From the NCBI GenBank assembly GCA_964392965.1, contig CAYMSA010000044.1, positions 1 to 14,539 of the forward strand: DNA of 14,539 nt, written 5' to 3'. This DNA is from CAYMSA01 sp964392965. Its GTDB lineage: Bacteria > Actinomycetota > Coriobacteriia > Anaerosomatales > Anaerosomataceae. Under the pieces are notes generated by a model. That model did not search any database and was not told where the DNA came from. It saw only the letters and a program-made list of their open reading frames with translations. Of this stretch, positions 8,923 through 14,539 are shown in pieces. Each line of letters opens with the position of its first letter. The stretch's first letter is position 1. The translations under genes and the position numbers were made by a program.

Positions 8923-10136
8923 GCGGGAGAGGCGACGGCGGGGTCGTGCGTCCTCGGACGGAGGCGATGCCGGGCGTCTCGGCCCGTGCCCGCGCGATCA
9001 GGCCCTTTCTCGCGATGGACATGGTGGCCCGTGCAGCCGAGCTTGAAGAGGCGGGTCACGACATCGTCCATCTCGAGGTGGGCGACCCGGACTTCCCGAC
9101 GCCGCAGGTGGTCGTGCAGGCTGCCGAGGCTGCGATGGAGAGCGGAGGGACCGGGTACACGGAGTCTCTCGGTCTGCCGGACCTGCACGAGGCGGTCTCG
9201 CAGCACATGCAGGACGCGTACGGTGTTCGGGTGAACCCGGCGCACATCGTCGTGACCCAGGGGACGTCTCCCGCGATGCTGCTGTTGTTCGGTACGTTGT
9301 TGGACCCGGGCGACGAGGTCCTGCTGGCCGATCCATGCTACCCCGCATATCCGAACTACGTCGCCTTCCTCGGTGGTGTGCCGGTCAGTGTCCCGGTACA
9401 CGCGAGAGACGGGTTCCGCTTCGATCCGGCAGCCGTCGAACGCGCCATCACGCCCCGGACGAAGGCGATCGTCATCAACTCGCCTGGAAACCCCACCGGC
9501 GGTGTGCTTGGTCCAGCGGACCTCGAAGCATTGGCGGGTATCGGTGAACGCCACGGCGTGTGGATCGCCAGCGACGAGATCTACCACGGTCTGCAGTTCG
9601 ACGGCCGGTCCCACTCGATTCTCGAGTTCACGGATCGGGCCTTCGTGCTCAACGGGTTCTCTAAGGCTTACGCGATGACGGGCTGGCGATTGGGGTACCT
9701 CATCGCCCCCGAAGAGTTCGTCCGGCCCGCCGAGAAGATCCAACAGAACTTCTTCCTGTGTGCCAACCGGTTCGTGCAGGTGGCCGGCACCGTGGCGCTT
9801 CTCAAGGCGCAAGGCGACGTTGCGCGCATGCGTGATGCGTACGACGAGCGCCGTCGATTTCTCGTGCCTGCGCTAAGGGACGCGGGTCTCACCGTTGCAG
9901 CCGAGCCGATGGGTGCCTTCTACGTCTTCGCCGATGCCTCGCGATGGGCACAGGCGGCCGGCACTGACTCACTGGGCCTTGCATCGATACTGCTCGAGGA
10001 GGCGGGTGTCGCCGTGACGCCCGGTGTGGACTTCGGTCCCGGTGGTGAGGGCTTTCTCCGTCTGAGCTACGCCACGTCCCTGGATCGCCTGGAGGAGGGT
10101 GTCCGGCGTCTCACCGGCTGGAATCAGCGGCTCTGA
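8919..10136 (+). CDS. PLP-dependent aminotransferase, class I/II (fold type I)
   Basis: This is a predicted cytoplasmic transaminase of the aspartate-aminotransferase superfamily. The 405-residue product has the full active-site set: SPGNPTGG with Asn191, Asp219 in ASDEIYHG for the PLP ring nitrogen, the Schiff-base Lys249 in GFSKAYAMTGWRLGY, and the carboxylate-binding Arg381 in FLRLSYATS. The N-terminal VHLEVGDPDFPTP is also typical. The start is ATG 8919, overlapping the upstream stop as ATGA, with GAGGGGAG at 8905-8912. Its position directly after a B12 radical SAM gene suggests that it makes or consumes an amino-acid-like intermediate in the same pathway, but the substrate cannot be read from the sequence. 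A housekeeping Asp or Ala aminotransferase role is the simple alternative. Confidence 0.9.
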   Translation: MSGRGDGGVVRPRTEAMPGVSARARAIRPFLAMDMVARAAELEEAGHDIVHLEVGDPDFPTPQVVVQAAEAAMESGGTGYTESLGLPDLHEAVSQHMQDAYGVRVNPAHIVVTQGTSPAMLLLFGTLLDPGDEVLLADPCYPAYPNYVAFLGGVPVSVPVHARDGFRFDPAAVERAITPRTKAIVINSPGNPTGGVLGPADLEALAGIGERHGVWIASDEIYHGLQFDGRSHSILEFTDRAFVLNGFSKAYAMTGWRLGYLIAPEEFVRPAEKIQQNFFLCANRFVQVAGTVALLKAQGDVARMRDAYDERRRFLVPALRDAGLTVAAEPMGAFYVFADASRWAQAAGTDSLGLASILLEEAGVAVTPGVDFGPGGEGFLRLSYATSLDRLEEGVRRLTGWNQRL

Positions 10137-10275
10137 GGGCCTGTTCCCGTGCCTGAAGCGGAACCGTTGCCGGGCGGGACTGGAGAATCGGCGCAATTTC
10201 GACGATACTATGTCGGACTGAGCCGGCATCGCGGGGTTGTCACGAAGGCCGGACGAACCGATGCAAGGGGCGTAT

Positions 10276-11022
10276 GTGAACTCAGAGGTCTGGAGCAAGG
10301 CCGATCTCCACATCCATTCGACGCACAGTGACGGATGCGGCAAGATCCCGGAGATCCTGGAGTACGCGGCCACGAAGACGGACCTCTCCGTCATCGCGAT
10401 CACCGACCACAACACTCTCGAAGGCGCGCTCTTCGCCAAGGAACTCGAGGACGTCTACGGCATCGAGGTCGTCGTAGGCGAGGAGATCTCCTCCACCAAG
10501 GGCCACATCCTCGGACTATTCCTCGAGGAGTACATCGAGCCGGGCCTCACTCCGCTCGAGACCATCCGCCGCATCAACGACCAGGGTGGACTGGCCATCA
10601 TCCCGCATCCCTTCTCGAGCCGTGGCATCTTCGGCCCGCTCGGCACGAACGCGTTCACGTCGGCCATGAACGAACTGGCCTTCTCGGCGCTCGAAGTGTA
10701 CAACTCGGTACCGTACCTCGGCTGGGCCAATCGCGTGGCTGCCAAGATGTTCACCGGTGGTCAGGGCATCGCCGCCGTCGGTGGTTCGGACGCGCACATC
10801 CTCTCGAGCGTAGGCAAGGGCTACACCGTCTTCCGCGGCACCACCGCCGAGGATCTGCGCAGGAGCATCGATGCTCTCGAGACGCGTGCCGAGGCGGACC
10901 GTGGCGGTCTCGCGGTCGCGTTGCAGTACGTTCGCAGCATCCCACGCATCAGGCGGCTGCAGGCGTGGAACTGGGAGCGCTGCAAGGTGTCGCGCAGGAG
11001 TATGGTGCAGGCGGACTCCTAG
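10276..11022 (+). CDS. PHP-domain metal-dependent phosphoesterase
   Basis: This is a predicted trinuclear-metal phosphoesterase of the PHP superfamily, resembling the nucleotide/RNA-end phosphatases such as the YciV/RNase AM group. The 248-residue product keeps the whole metal-ligand set: H12 and H14 (ADLHIHSTHSDG, with D19), D44-H45 (AITDHNTLEG), E69/E70 (VGEEISS), H77 (GHILGL), H111 (IIPHPFS), and D172 and H174 (GGSDAHILSS). It should therefore be active. I chose GTG 10276 because AAGGGG at 10265-10270 sits 5 bases upstream. ATG 10261 is in frame but has poor spacing to any ribosome site. It lies 139 bases after the aminotransferase on the same strand, so it may be the last gene of that operon or have its own promoter. 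No clear promoter or terminator is seen in the gap. The gene to its right is convergent. Confidence 0.86.
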   Translation: MNSEVWSKADLHIHSTHSDGCGKIPEILEYAATKTDLSVIAITDHNTLEGALFAKELEDVYGIEVVVGEEISSTKGHILGLFLEEYIEPGLTPLETIRRINDQGGLAIIPHPFSSRGIFGPLGTNAFTSAMNELAFSALEVYNSVPYLGWANRVAAKMFTGGQGIAAVGGSDAHILSSVGKGYTVFRGTTAEDLRRSIDALETRAEADRGGLAVALQYVRSIPRIRRLQAWNWERCKVSRRSMVQADS

Positions 11023-11032
11023 TCGCGTCTCT

Positions 11033-11047
11033 CCGCCGCAGAGGCGG
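11033..11047. terminator. Small hairpin between convergent genes
   Basis: CCGCC (11033-11037) pairs with GGCGG (11043-11047) around GCAGA. It lies in the 41-base gap between two converging genes. The stem is short and there is only a weak T-rich tail (TGTTCT) on the plus strand, so this is a marginal terminator. Confidence 0.3.
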
Positions 11048-11063
11048 TGTTCTAGAGCTTCGA

Positions 11064-12290
11064 TCAGCGCAGCGACTCGAGCGTCTCGATGGCGATGTCG
11101 GCGATCGTCTGCGCAAGTCCTTCAGCATCGCCCCAGGGCGGCATCGTCACCACACTCACGCCTTCGGGCACGCGTGCGAGCGACACCGCGGTTGCCAGGT
11201 CGGGAGAGGTGCTCACGCCTGGCATGGCGATCGTCGACGGGGCCACGAGTATCTGGGTGCAGCCGAGGGCCGCGAGGTGACGCACCGCGTCGGTGACGTC
11301 GGGTTCGTGCCAGTCGAGCCAGGCCTGCCTGACGTGCTCTGACGACACGCCTCTCTTGGTCATCGCGAGCTGCACTCGCTGGTGGAAGCTTTGCTCGGCC
11401 TGCTCCGCGCGTCGTACTCCCTCTGTTTCGCCCGGCGGCATGCCGGATCCTACCAGGACGACTCCGCTGGCGTTGTCTGCGGGTGTGCTCCGGCTCGCGG
11501 CGATGCGCTCGGCGAGTCGATCGGAGAGCGCGGGGTCGGTCCATATCGAGCGACCGAAGCCGACCGAGATCGCCGGTTCACGGGCGACCTCCCGCTCGAG
11601 TATCGTCCGCGCGCGTTCCGACGGGCCGACGTCGGGGGAGCCGATCGTCACGACGGCGATCCGTGAGCAGCCGGCAGCTGCGAGTGCTGCCACCGTGTTG
11701 GTGAGCGCATGGGGAGGGACGGCCGACGTCATGCGCACCGTCACGTCAGGGAACCTCACGGTCAGGATGTCCGTGATGCGATCCGCAAGGGAGGAGAGGA
11801 GTGGTGTGGCCGGAGAGATGTCTCCTGTGGCCCGGTAGCGGGCCCGCGTCGTGGCGAACACGAAAGGGATGGCCGCGGCGGGGATGTCTCCGCGGCGTCC
11901 CGAGGCGAAGGGCTCGATGAGGGTGGCCACAGCGCGGGGGTCGTAGTGAGGCGGATCCGTGAGGTGAAGCAGGACGACGCCCGGGCGGGATCCCGAGGGG
12001 CTCGGGAGCGGGAACGGGCGGGGGGCAGGGGCGAGACGGTTCAGGAGCGCGGCTGCGAGCCGGTAGCCGGTGAGCAGGCCGGCGACGCAGAACAGGCTCA
12101 CGAGCAACCACGCTTCTGTCGTCCCATAGAACGTCCCGGTCGTCCGGGACGCGAGGAACATGCCAGATGCTCCGAGAAGGGACACCAGAGCCGCAAGGGG
12201 GATGCCGGGTCGGGGTACAACGAGGAGAGCCGTGACGGTCATGCCCGTCACGAGAGCGGCCAACAGCAACCATATCCACGTCACGGTCAC
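11064..12290 (-). CDS. Membrane-anchored ferrochelatase-fold protein, probably catalytically degenerate
   Basis: The function is not known. The 408-residue product begins with about three membrane helices (residues about 4-25, 29-47 and 58-82). A cytoplasmic region of about 310 residues follows that resembles a two-lobed chelatase of the HemH/CbiX superfamily. Lobe 1 has VVLLHLTDPP near its start, a YRATGDISPATPLL segment like the ferrochelatase Y..G.SP region, and AALAAAGCSRIAVV. Lobe 2 has VVLVGSGMPPG (G281-P286) where ferrochelatases have SAHGLP, and HLAALGCTQILVAPS before the region that should carry the catalytic Glu. By eye the catalytic His is replaced by Ser282 and the Glu-containing motif is absent. 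Metal insertion is therefore doubtful, and porphyrin or metal binding or a structural role is possible. The start is GTG 12290, after GAGGAGGG on the minus strand. An upstream in-frame ATG at 12419 would overlap thioredoxin and is rejected. It is divergent from trxA. Confidence 0.72.
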   Translation of the reverse strand: MTVTWIWLLLAALVTGMTVTALLVVPRPGIPLAALVSLLGASGMFLASRTTGTFYGTTEAWLLVSLFCVAGLLTGYRLAAALLNRLAPAPRPFPLPSPSGSRPGVVLLHLTDPPHYDPRAVATLIEPFASGRRGDIPAAAIPFVFATTRARYRATGDISPATPLLSSLADRITDILTVRFPDVTVRMTSAVPPHALTNTVAALAAAGCSRIAVVTIGSPDVGPSERARTILEREVAREPAISVGFGRSIWTDPALSDRLAERIAASRSTPADNASGVVLVGSGMPPGETEGVRRAEQAEQSFHQRVQLAMTKRGVSSEHVRQAWLDWHEPDVTDAVRHLAALGCTQILVAPSTIAMPGVSTSPDLATAVSLARVPEGVSVVTMPPWGDAEGLAQTIADIAIETLESLR

Positions 12291-12310
12291 GTCATCCCTC
12301 CTCGGATGAC
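12291..12310 (-). promoter_or_regulatory. Hairpin presenting the ribosome binding site of the ferrochelatase-like gene
   Basis: On the minus strand, GTCATC and GATGAC form a perfect 6-bp stem around the loop CGAGGAGG. This loop contains the Shine-Dalgarno sequence and the stem ends immediately before the GTG start at 12290. The structure could keep the site exposed or act as a binding site for a regulator. Its role is inferred. Confidence 0.45.
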
Positions 12311-12345
12311 GATACGGCATGCGAAGCGGGTACGCTAGGGCCGCC

Positions 12346-12375
12346 TTGACAACCGGATACCCCCAAGGGTATAAA
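12346..12375 (+). promoter_or_regulatory. Thioredoxin promoter with embedded CsoR-type operator
   Basis: The -35 TTGACA (12346-12351) is perfect, and the -10 TATAAA (12370-12375) follows after 18 bases. Between and overlapping them is ATACCCCCAAGGGTAT (12357-12372), with ATACCC and GGGTAT as exact inverted arms. Binding there would block RNA polymerase. It matches the CsoR-family operator type and a second copy stands by the nearby repressor gene. Confidence 0.85.
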
Positions 12376-12411
12376 GCTGAGTGACAGATTCCTTCGAAGG
12401 AGGAGATTACC

Positions 12412-12735
12412 GTGGGCACACTTGTCCGAGAGATAACCGAGGCGGAGTTTCAGAAGACCGTACTCGAGTCCAAGACCCCCGTCGTCGTGGATTTCTGGGC
12501 CCCGTGGTGCGGTCCCTGCCGCATGGTAGGTCCGGAGCTAGAAAAGCTCGCGTCCCGTGTGACTTCAGACGTCGCATTCGTGAAGGTGAACGTGGACGAA
12601 GCGCAGAGCATCGCCCATCGTTACGGCATCATGAGCATCCCGACCATCGCGAAGTTCGAGAACGGTTCGGTCGTGTCGCATGTGGTCGGTGCGCGCAGCG
12701 CCGACGCGCTCGGGAAGGAGTTCGGCCTCTTGTAG
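12412..12735 (+). CDS. trxA: Thioredoxin
   Basis: Thioredoxin is a small cytoplasmic dithiol oxidoreductase that reduces protein disulfides and, in sulfur-stressed cells, protein persulfides. The 107-residue product has the active site WCGPC at residues 32-36, the buried Asp27 in VVVDFWAPW, and the cis-proline loop MSIPTIAKF, all standard. The length matches classical thioredoxin. The start is GTG 12412, 6 bases after AAGGAGGAG (12397-12405). A 12-base palindrome TCCTTCGAAGGA (12390-12401) overlaps the ribosome site. The promoter contains a CsoR-type operator, so this thioredoxin is probably induced by the signal sensed by the repressor encoded just downstream on the other strand. No thioredoxin reductase gene is visible in the window. 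Confidence 0.95.
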   Translation: MGTLVREITEAEFQKTVLESKTPVVVDFWAPWCGPCRMVGPELEKLASRVTSDVAFVKVNVDEAQSIAHRYGIMSIPTIAKFENGSVVSHVVGARSADALGKEFGLL

Positions 12736-12749
12736 TCGCGAAGGGGTGG

Positions 12750-12764
12750 GCGAGGAATTCTCGC
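12750..12764. terminator. Hairpin between convergent trxA and repressor gene
   Basis: GCGAG (12750-12754) pairs with CTCGC (12760-12764) around GAATT, midway in the 44-base gap between two converging genes. It lacks T-runs on either side. It may be a weak bidirectional terminator. Confidence 0.35.
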
Positions 12765-12779
12765 ATCGCTCCGGGGAGC

Positions 12780-13079
12780 TCAGGCTGATCCGCCCGAGTA
12801 CTTCATGAAGAGCGCGATGGCTTCTTCAACGATGTCGTCGCGCTCTTTCGTTCCTTCTTTGAGGCACGAACGCATCGAGTGGCCGATCACTTGAAGTGCC
12901 GCTTGGTTGAGCGCCGAGCGAGCGGCCATGACCTGAGTGAGTATCGCGTCACAGTCCTTGCCACTCTCGACCATCGATTGCAGTCCGCGAATCTGGCCCT
13001 CGAGCCGCTTGAGGCGGTTGATGATCCGCTGTCGCTCCTCGCTCATGGCGAGGGCGTCCATCTCGGAGGTCGTGTCCAT
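12780..13079 (-). CDS. CsoR/CstR-family (DUF156) metal- or persulfide-sensing repressor
   Basis: This is a small all-helical DNA-binding repressor of the CsoR/RcnR/FrmR/CstR family. The 99-residue product shows the family core RLKRLEGQIRGLQ (residues 22-34), then GKDC with Cys43 and, 29 residues later, Cys72. Copper-sensing CsoR has Cys, then His at +25 and Cys at +29. Here the +25 position is Ser68 and His67 is one residue off. That Cys pair without the aligned His, plus GKDC-x4-TQ, is closer to the persulfide sensor CstR. The start is ATG 13079, with GGAGA about 6 bases upstream on the minus strand. A longer in-frame start at 13166 would place the operator inside the gene and is rejected. 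Its own promoter contains an operator copy, implying autoregulation. Copper sensing remains possible. Confidence 0.88.
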   Translation of the reverse strand: MDTTSEMDALAMSEERQRIINRLKRLEGQIRGLQSMVESGKDCDAILTQVMAARSALNQAALQVIGHSMRSCLKEGTKERDDIVEEAIALFMKYSGGSA

Positions 13080-13138
13080 CGGGTTCTCCACTCTGGTCGG
13101 CCGGGGATGCGCCGGGTGCGGCGGGTCTCTGTTGGTGT

Positions 13139-13166
13139 AGTATACCCCCTGAGGGTATGTCGACAA
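13139..13166 (-). promoter_or_regulatory. Promoter of the CsoR/CstR-family gene
   Basis: Read on the minus strand, TTGTCG (plus 13161-13166) and TATACT (plus 13139-13144) are separated by 16 bases. They lie 60 bases upstream of the repressor start. The operator fills the spacer, the same design as in the thioredoxin promoter. Confidence 0.7.
13142..13158. promoter_or_regulatory. CsoR-type operator between the repressor and exporter genes
   Basis: ATACCCCCTGAGGGTAT has exact inverted arms ATACCC/GGGTAT with a 5-base centre. It differs from the thioredoxin operator by one extra central base and a few centre changes. It sits between divergent genes, so it may control both. A weak plus-strand promoter, TTGGTG (13132-13137) with GTATGT (13155-13160), would overlap it. 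Confidence 0.8.
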
Positions 13167-13180
13167 GTGAAGGGCGTGTC

Positions 13181-14152
13181 TTGAGCAGTNNNNNNNNNNN
13201 NNNNNNNNNNNNNNNNNNNNNNNNNNNNNNNNNNNNNNNNNNNNNNNNNNNNNNNNNNNNNNNNNNNNNNNNNNNNNNNNNNNNNNNNNCAGTGGAGCCG
13301 CAGGTGCTCGCTGCGGCCCGCGCGACGCTCGCGTTCGTTGTCCTCGTCGCGTATCTGGGTGTTCGGAATCGACCTCTTCTGAAGGTCCACGTGCGTGACC
13401 TGCCGTTCCTGATTGTGTTCGGCGTCGTCGGACTGGCTCTCCTGCAGTTCGCCTACTTCAAGACGATCTCGCTCACGGGTGTCGCGACGGCGATCCTGCT
13501 CGAGTACCTCGCACCGGTCATCGTGATGGTGTTCTCCGTCGGCTTCCTGCGCGAACGCTTCACGATGACGCTGCCTCTGGCGGTCGCCATGAGTGTGCTG
13601 GGCTGTGCGCTTACCGTAGGAGCAGTGGACGGCGCCGGGGGCACCGTGTCTCCTGAGGCAATCGCGTGGGGTCTCGGTGCGGCCGTGCTGTTCGCGACGT
13701 ATCAGCTGATGGGCAAGTACGCCGCCGACCGCTTCACGCCCTGGACATTACTGGTCTACGGACTGGGTGCCGCCACGGTCTTCTGGCTCTTTGCACTCGG
13801 TGGGCCGGGCCCGCTCGTCACGCTGCTGTCCGACCCGCGGGCGTTCTTGGCGGTGCTGGTCCTGGCGGTGCTGAGCACCGTGATACCGTTCGGCGTCTTC
13901 CTGATCGCACTGCGCCACATCGAAGCGACGAAGGCCTCGGTCTCGTCGACGCTCGAGCCGGTGTTCGCGGGCCTGGCGGCCTGGGTCCTCTTCGGCGAAC
14001 GTCTCACGACGCTGCAGCTTCTTGGCGGTCTTCTCGTGGTCGGAGCGGTCGTCCTCTCGCAGCTACAACCGCGTGGCTCCCTTGCAGGGTCCCGTGCCAG
14101 GAAGCCGGCATCCCTGCCGGGTCTGTCTTCCGAGGTGGACGATGGAAGCTAG
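13181..14152 (+). CDS. EamA/DMT-family transporter, interrupted by an assembly gap
   Basis: This is a predicted inner-membrane exporter of the drug/metabolite transporter superfamily. After the gap about 286 residues are readable, containing roughly nine hydrophobic helices in two EamA repeats. The first repeat has AAARATLAF and LLEYLAPVIVMVFS. The second has STVIPFGVFLIALRHIEATKASVSSTLEPVFAG, shown here as two neighbouring motifs (STVIPFG and ALRHIEATKASVSSTLEPVF). The missing N-terminus should hold the first helix, and a gap near 100 bases would fit. TTG 13181, 6 bases after GAAGGG, is preferred to ATG 13157, which lies inside the operator. The substrate is unknown; E. coli EamA exports cysteine and O-acetylserine. 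It overlaps ccdA by 11 bases and may share repressor control. Confidence 0.8.
   Translation: MSSXXXXXXXXXXXXXXXXXXXXXXXXXXXXXXXXXXVEPQVLAAARATLAFVVLVAYLGVRNRPLLKVHVRDLPFLIVFGVVGLALLQFAYFKTISLTGVATAILLEYLAPVIVMVFSVGFLRERFTMTLPLAVAMSVLGCALTVGAVDGAGGTVSPEAIAWGLGAAVLFATYQLMGKYAADRFTPWTLLVYGLGAATVFWLFALGGPGPLVTLLSDPRAFLAVLVLAVLSTVIPFGVFLIALRHIEATKASVSSTLEPVFAGLAAWVLFGERLTTLQLLGGLLVVGAVVLSQLQPRGSLAGSRARKPASLPGLSSEVDDGS
13190..13289. other. Assembly gap (100 N)
   Basis: Exactly 100 undetermined bases, a conventional placeholder length. The true distance is unknown, so the reading frame across it cannot be trusted. It hides the N-terminal part of the EamA-family gene. Confidence 0.99.
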
Positions 14153-14539
14153 CGTGTTGCCCTGGACCGCGCTGGGCGCGGGGGTCCTGACGTTCGTCTC
14201 GCCGTGCATCCTTCCACTGCTGCCTGCATACATCGGGTTCATGGCCGGTTCGGCCGCATCAGGAACTGCGGATGGCGGTAGCCGACGGGGGCACGTTCTG
14301 CGACAGTCGCTCCTCTTCGTCGCGGGCTTCACCGTCGTGTTCGTGGCGTTGGGAGTGTCGGCATCCTTGCTCGGTGGTGTGCTCGACGGTCTTGGCGATG
14401 TGCTCGACATCGTGGCCGGCGTCGTCCTGATCTTGCTCGGCGTCTTGATGTCAGGTGTCATCAGACTCCCGTGGCTCTACGCCGATGCGCGGATCGACCT
14501 CACCAAGGCGCGGCGGTTCGGGTCGTGGTCGTCGCTCGT
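14142..14539 (+). CDS. ccdA: Cytochrome c biogenesis/thiol-disulfide transmembrane protein CcdA (partial)
   Basis: CcdA-family proteins are polytopic membrane carriers that pass electrons from cytoplasmic thioredoxin to extracytoplasmic thiol proteins. The first 132 residues are visible and the gene runs off the right edge. The N-terminus contains GAGVLTFVSPCILPLLPAY, the hallmark first helix with a redox Cys between Pro-containing turns (residue 22 of the product). A short loop and two further helices follow, the second containing LLFVAGFTVVFVALGVSASL. The start is ATG 14142, 6 bases after GAGG within GAGGTGG (14132-14138), and overlaps the end of the exporter gene. Association with thioredoxin and a thiol-sensing-type repressor supports a redox-relay role. 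A TlpA/ResA-like partner could lie just beyond the window. Confidence 0.9.
   Translation, partial: MEASVLPWTALGAGVLTFVSPCILPLLPAYIGFMAGSAASGTADGGSRRGHVLRQSLLFVAGFTVVFVALGVSASLLGGVLDGLGDVLDIVAGVVLILLGVLMSGVIRLPWLYADARIDLTKARRFGSWSSL

Noticed and set aside
12291..12419. Longer start for the ferrochelatase-like protein
   Set aside because: It would read through the thioredoxin promoter and overlap its start, whereas GTG 12290 has GAGGAGGG and begins at a membrane helix.
13080..13166. Longer start for the CsoR/CstR-family gene
   Set aside because: It would place the gene's own -10 and operator inside the coding region; ATG 13079 has a ribosome site and gives normal family length.

Overview
The window comes from a high-GC bacterium with strong GGAGG-type ribosome binding sites, several GTG starts and tightly overlapping genes. 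It carries a lipoprotein peptide-binding protein, a CsoR-family repressor and a B12-binding radical SAM enzyme. This fits a Gram-positive actinobacterium, perhaps an anaerobic Coriobacteriia-like lineage. That placement is inferred from style and gene content and is not proven. A run of exactly 100 N near the right end marks a scaffold gap, so this is probably a draft or metagenome assembly.

Layout. Positions 1-450 hold secG (SecYEG subunit) with its own promoter and a 3' hairpin. Positions 694-6456 hold a complete five-gene peptide/nickel-family ABC importer: lipoprotein binding protein, two permeases and two ATPases. A very stable hairpin with a UUCG loop separates the binding protein from the rest and probably sets stoichiometry. 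Positions 6474-6640 hold tRNA-Leu(GAG) with its own extended -10 promoter and intrinsic terminator. Positions 6854-11022 hold a same-strand cluster: a radical-SAM-like protein lacking a complete cluster motif, a B12-binding radical SAM enzyme, a PLP aminotransferase and, after a 139-base gap, a PHP-domain phosphoesterase. The first three genes overlap and look co-translated. I cannot assign them to a known pathway.

Positions 11064-14539 form a redox-flavoured region. A minus-strand, membrane-anchored ferrochelatase-fold protein seems to have lost its catalytic residues. It is divergent from a thioredoxin gene. Next come a minus-strand CsoR/CstR-type repressor, an EamA-family exporter interrupted by the N gap, and the start of ccdA. 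Near-identical operators (ATACCC-N4/5-GGGTAT) lie inside the thioredoxin promoter and in the repressor/exporter intergenic region. The simplest reading is a thiol- or persulfide-responsive regulon in which the repressor controls itself, thioredoxin and probably the exporter-ccdA pair. The repressor's ligand set (Cys43, Cys72, no His at the CsoR position) resembles the persulfide sensor CstR more than copper-sensing CsoR.

The three most notable items are this two-operator thiol regulon, the clusterless radical-SAM-like/B12 radical SAM/aminotransferase operon, and the degenerate membrane ferrochelatase-like protein.
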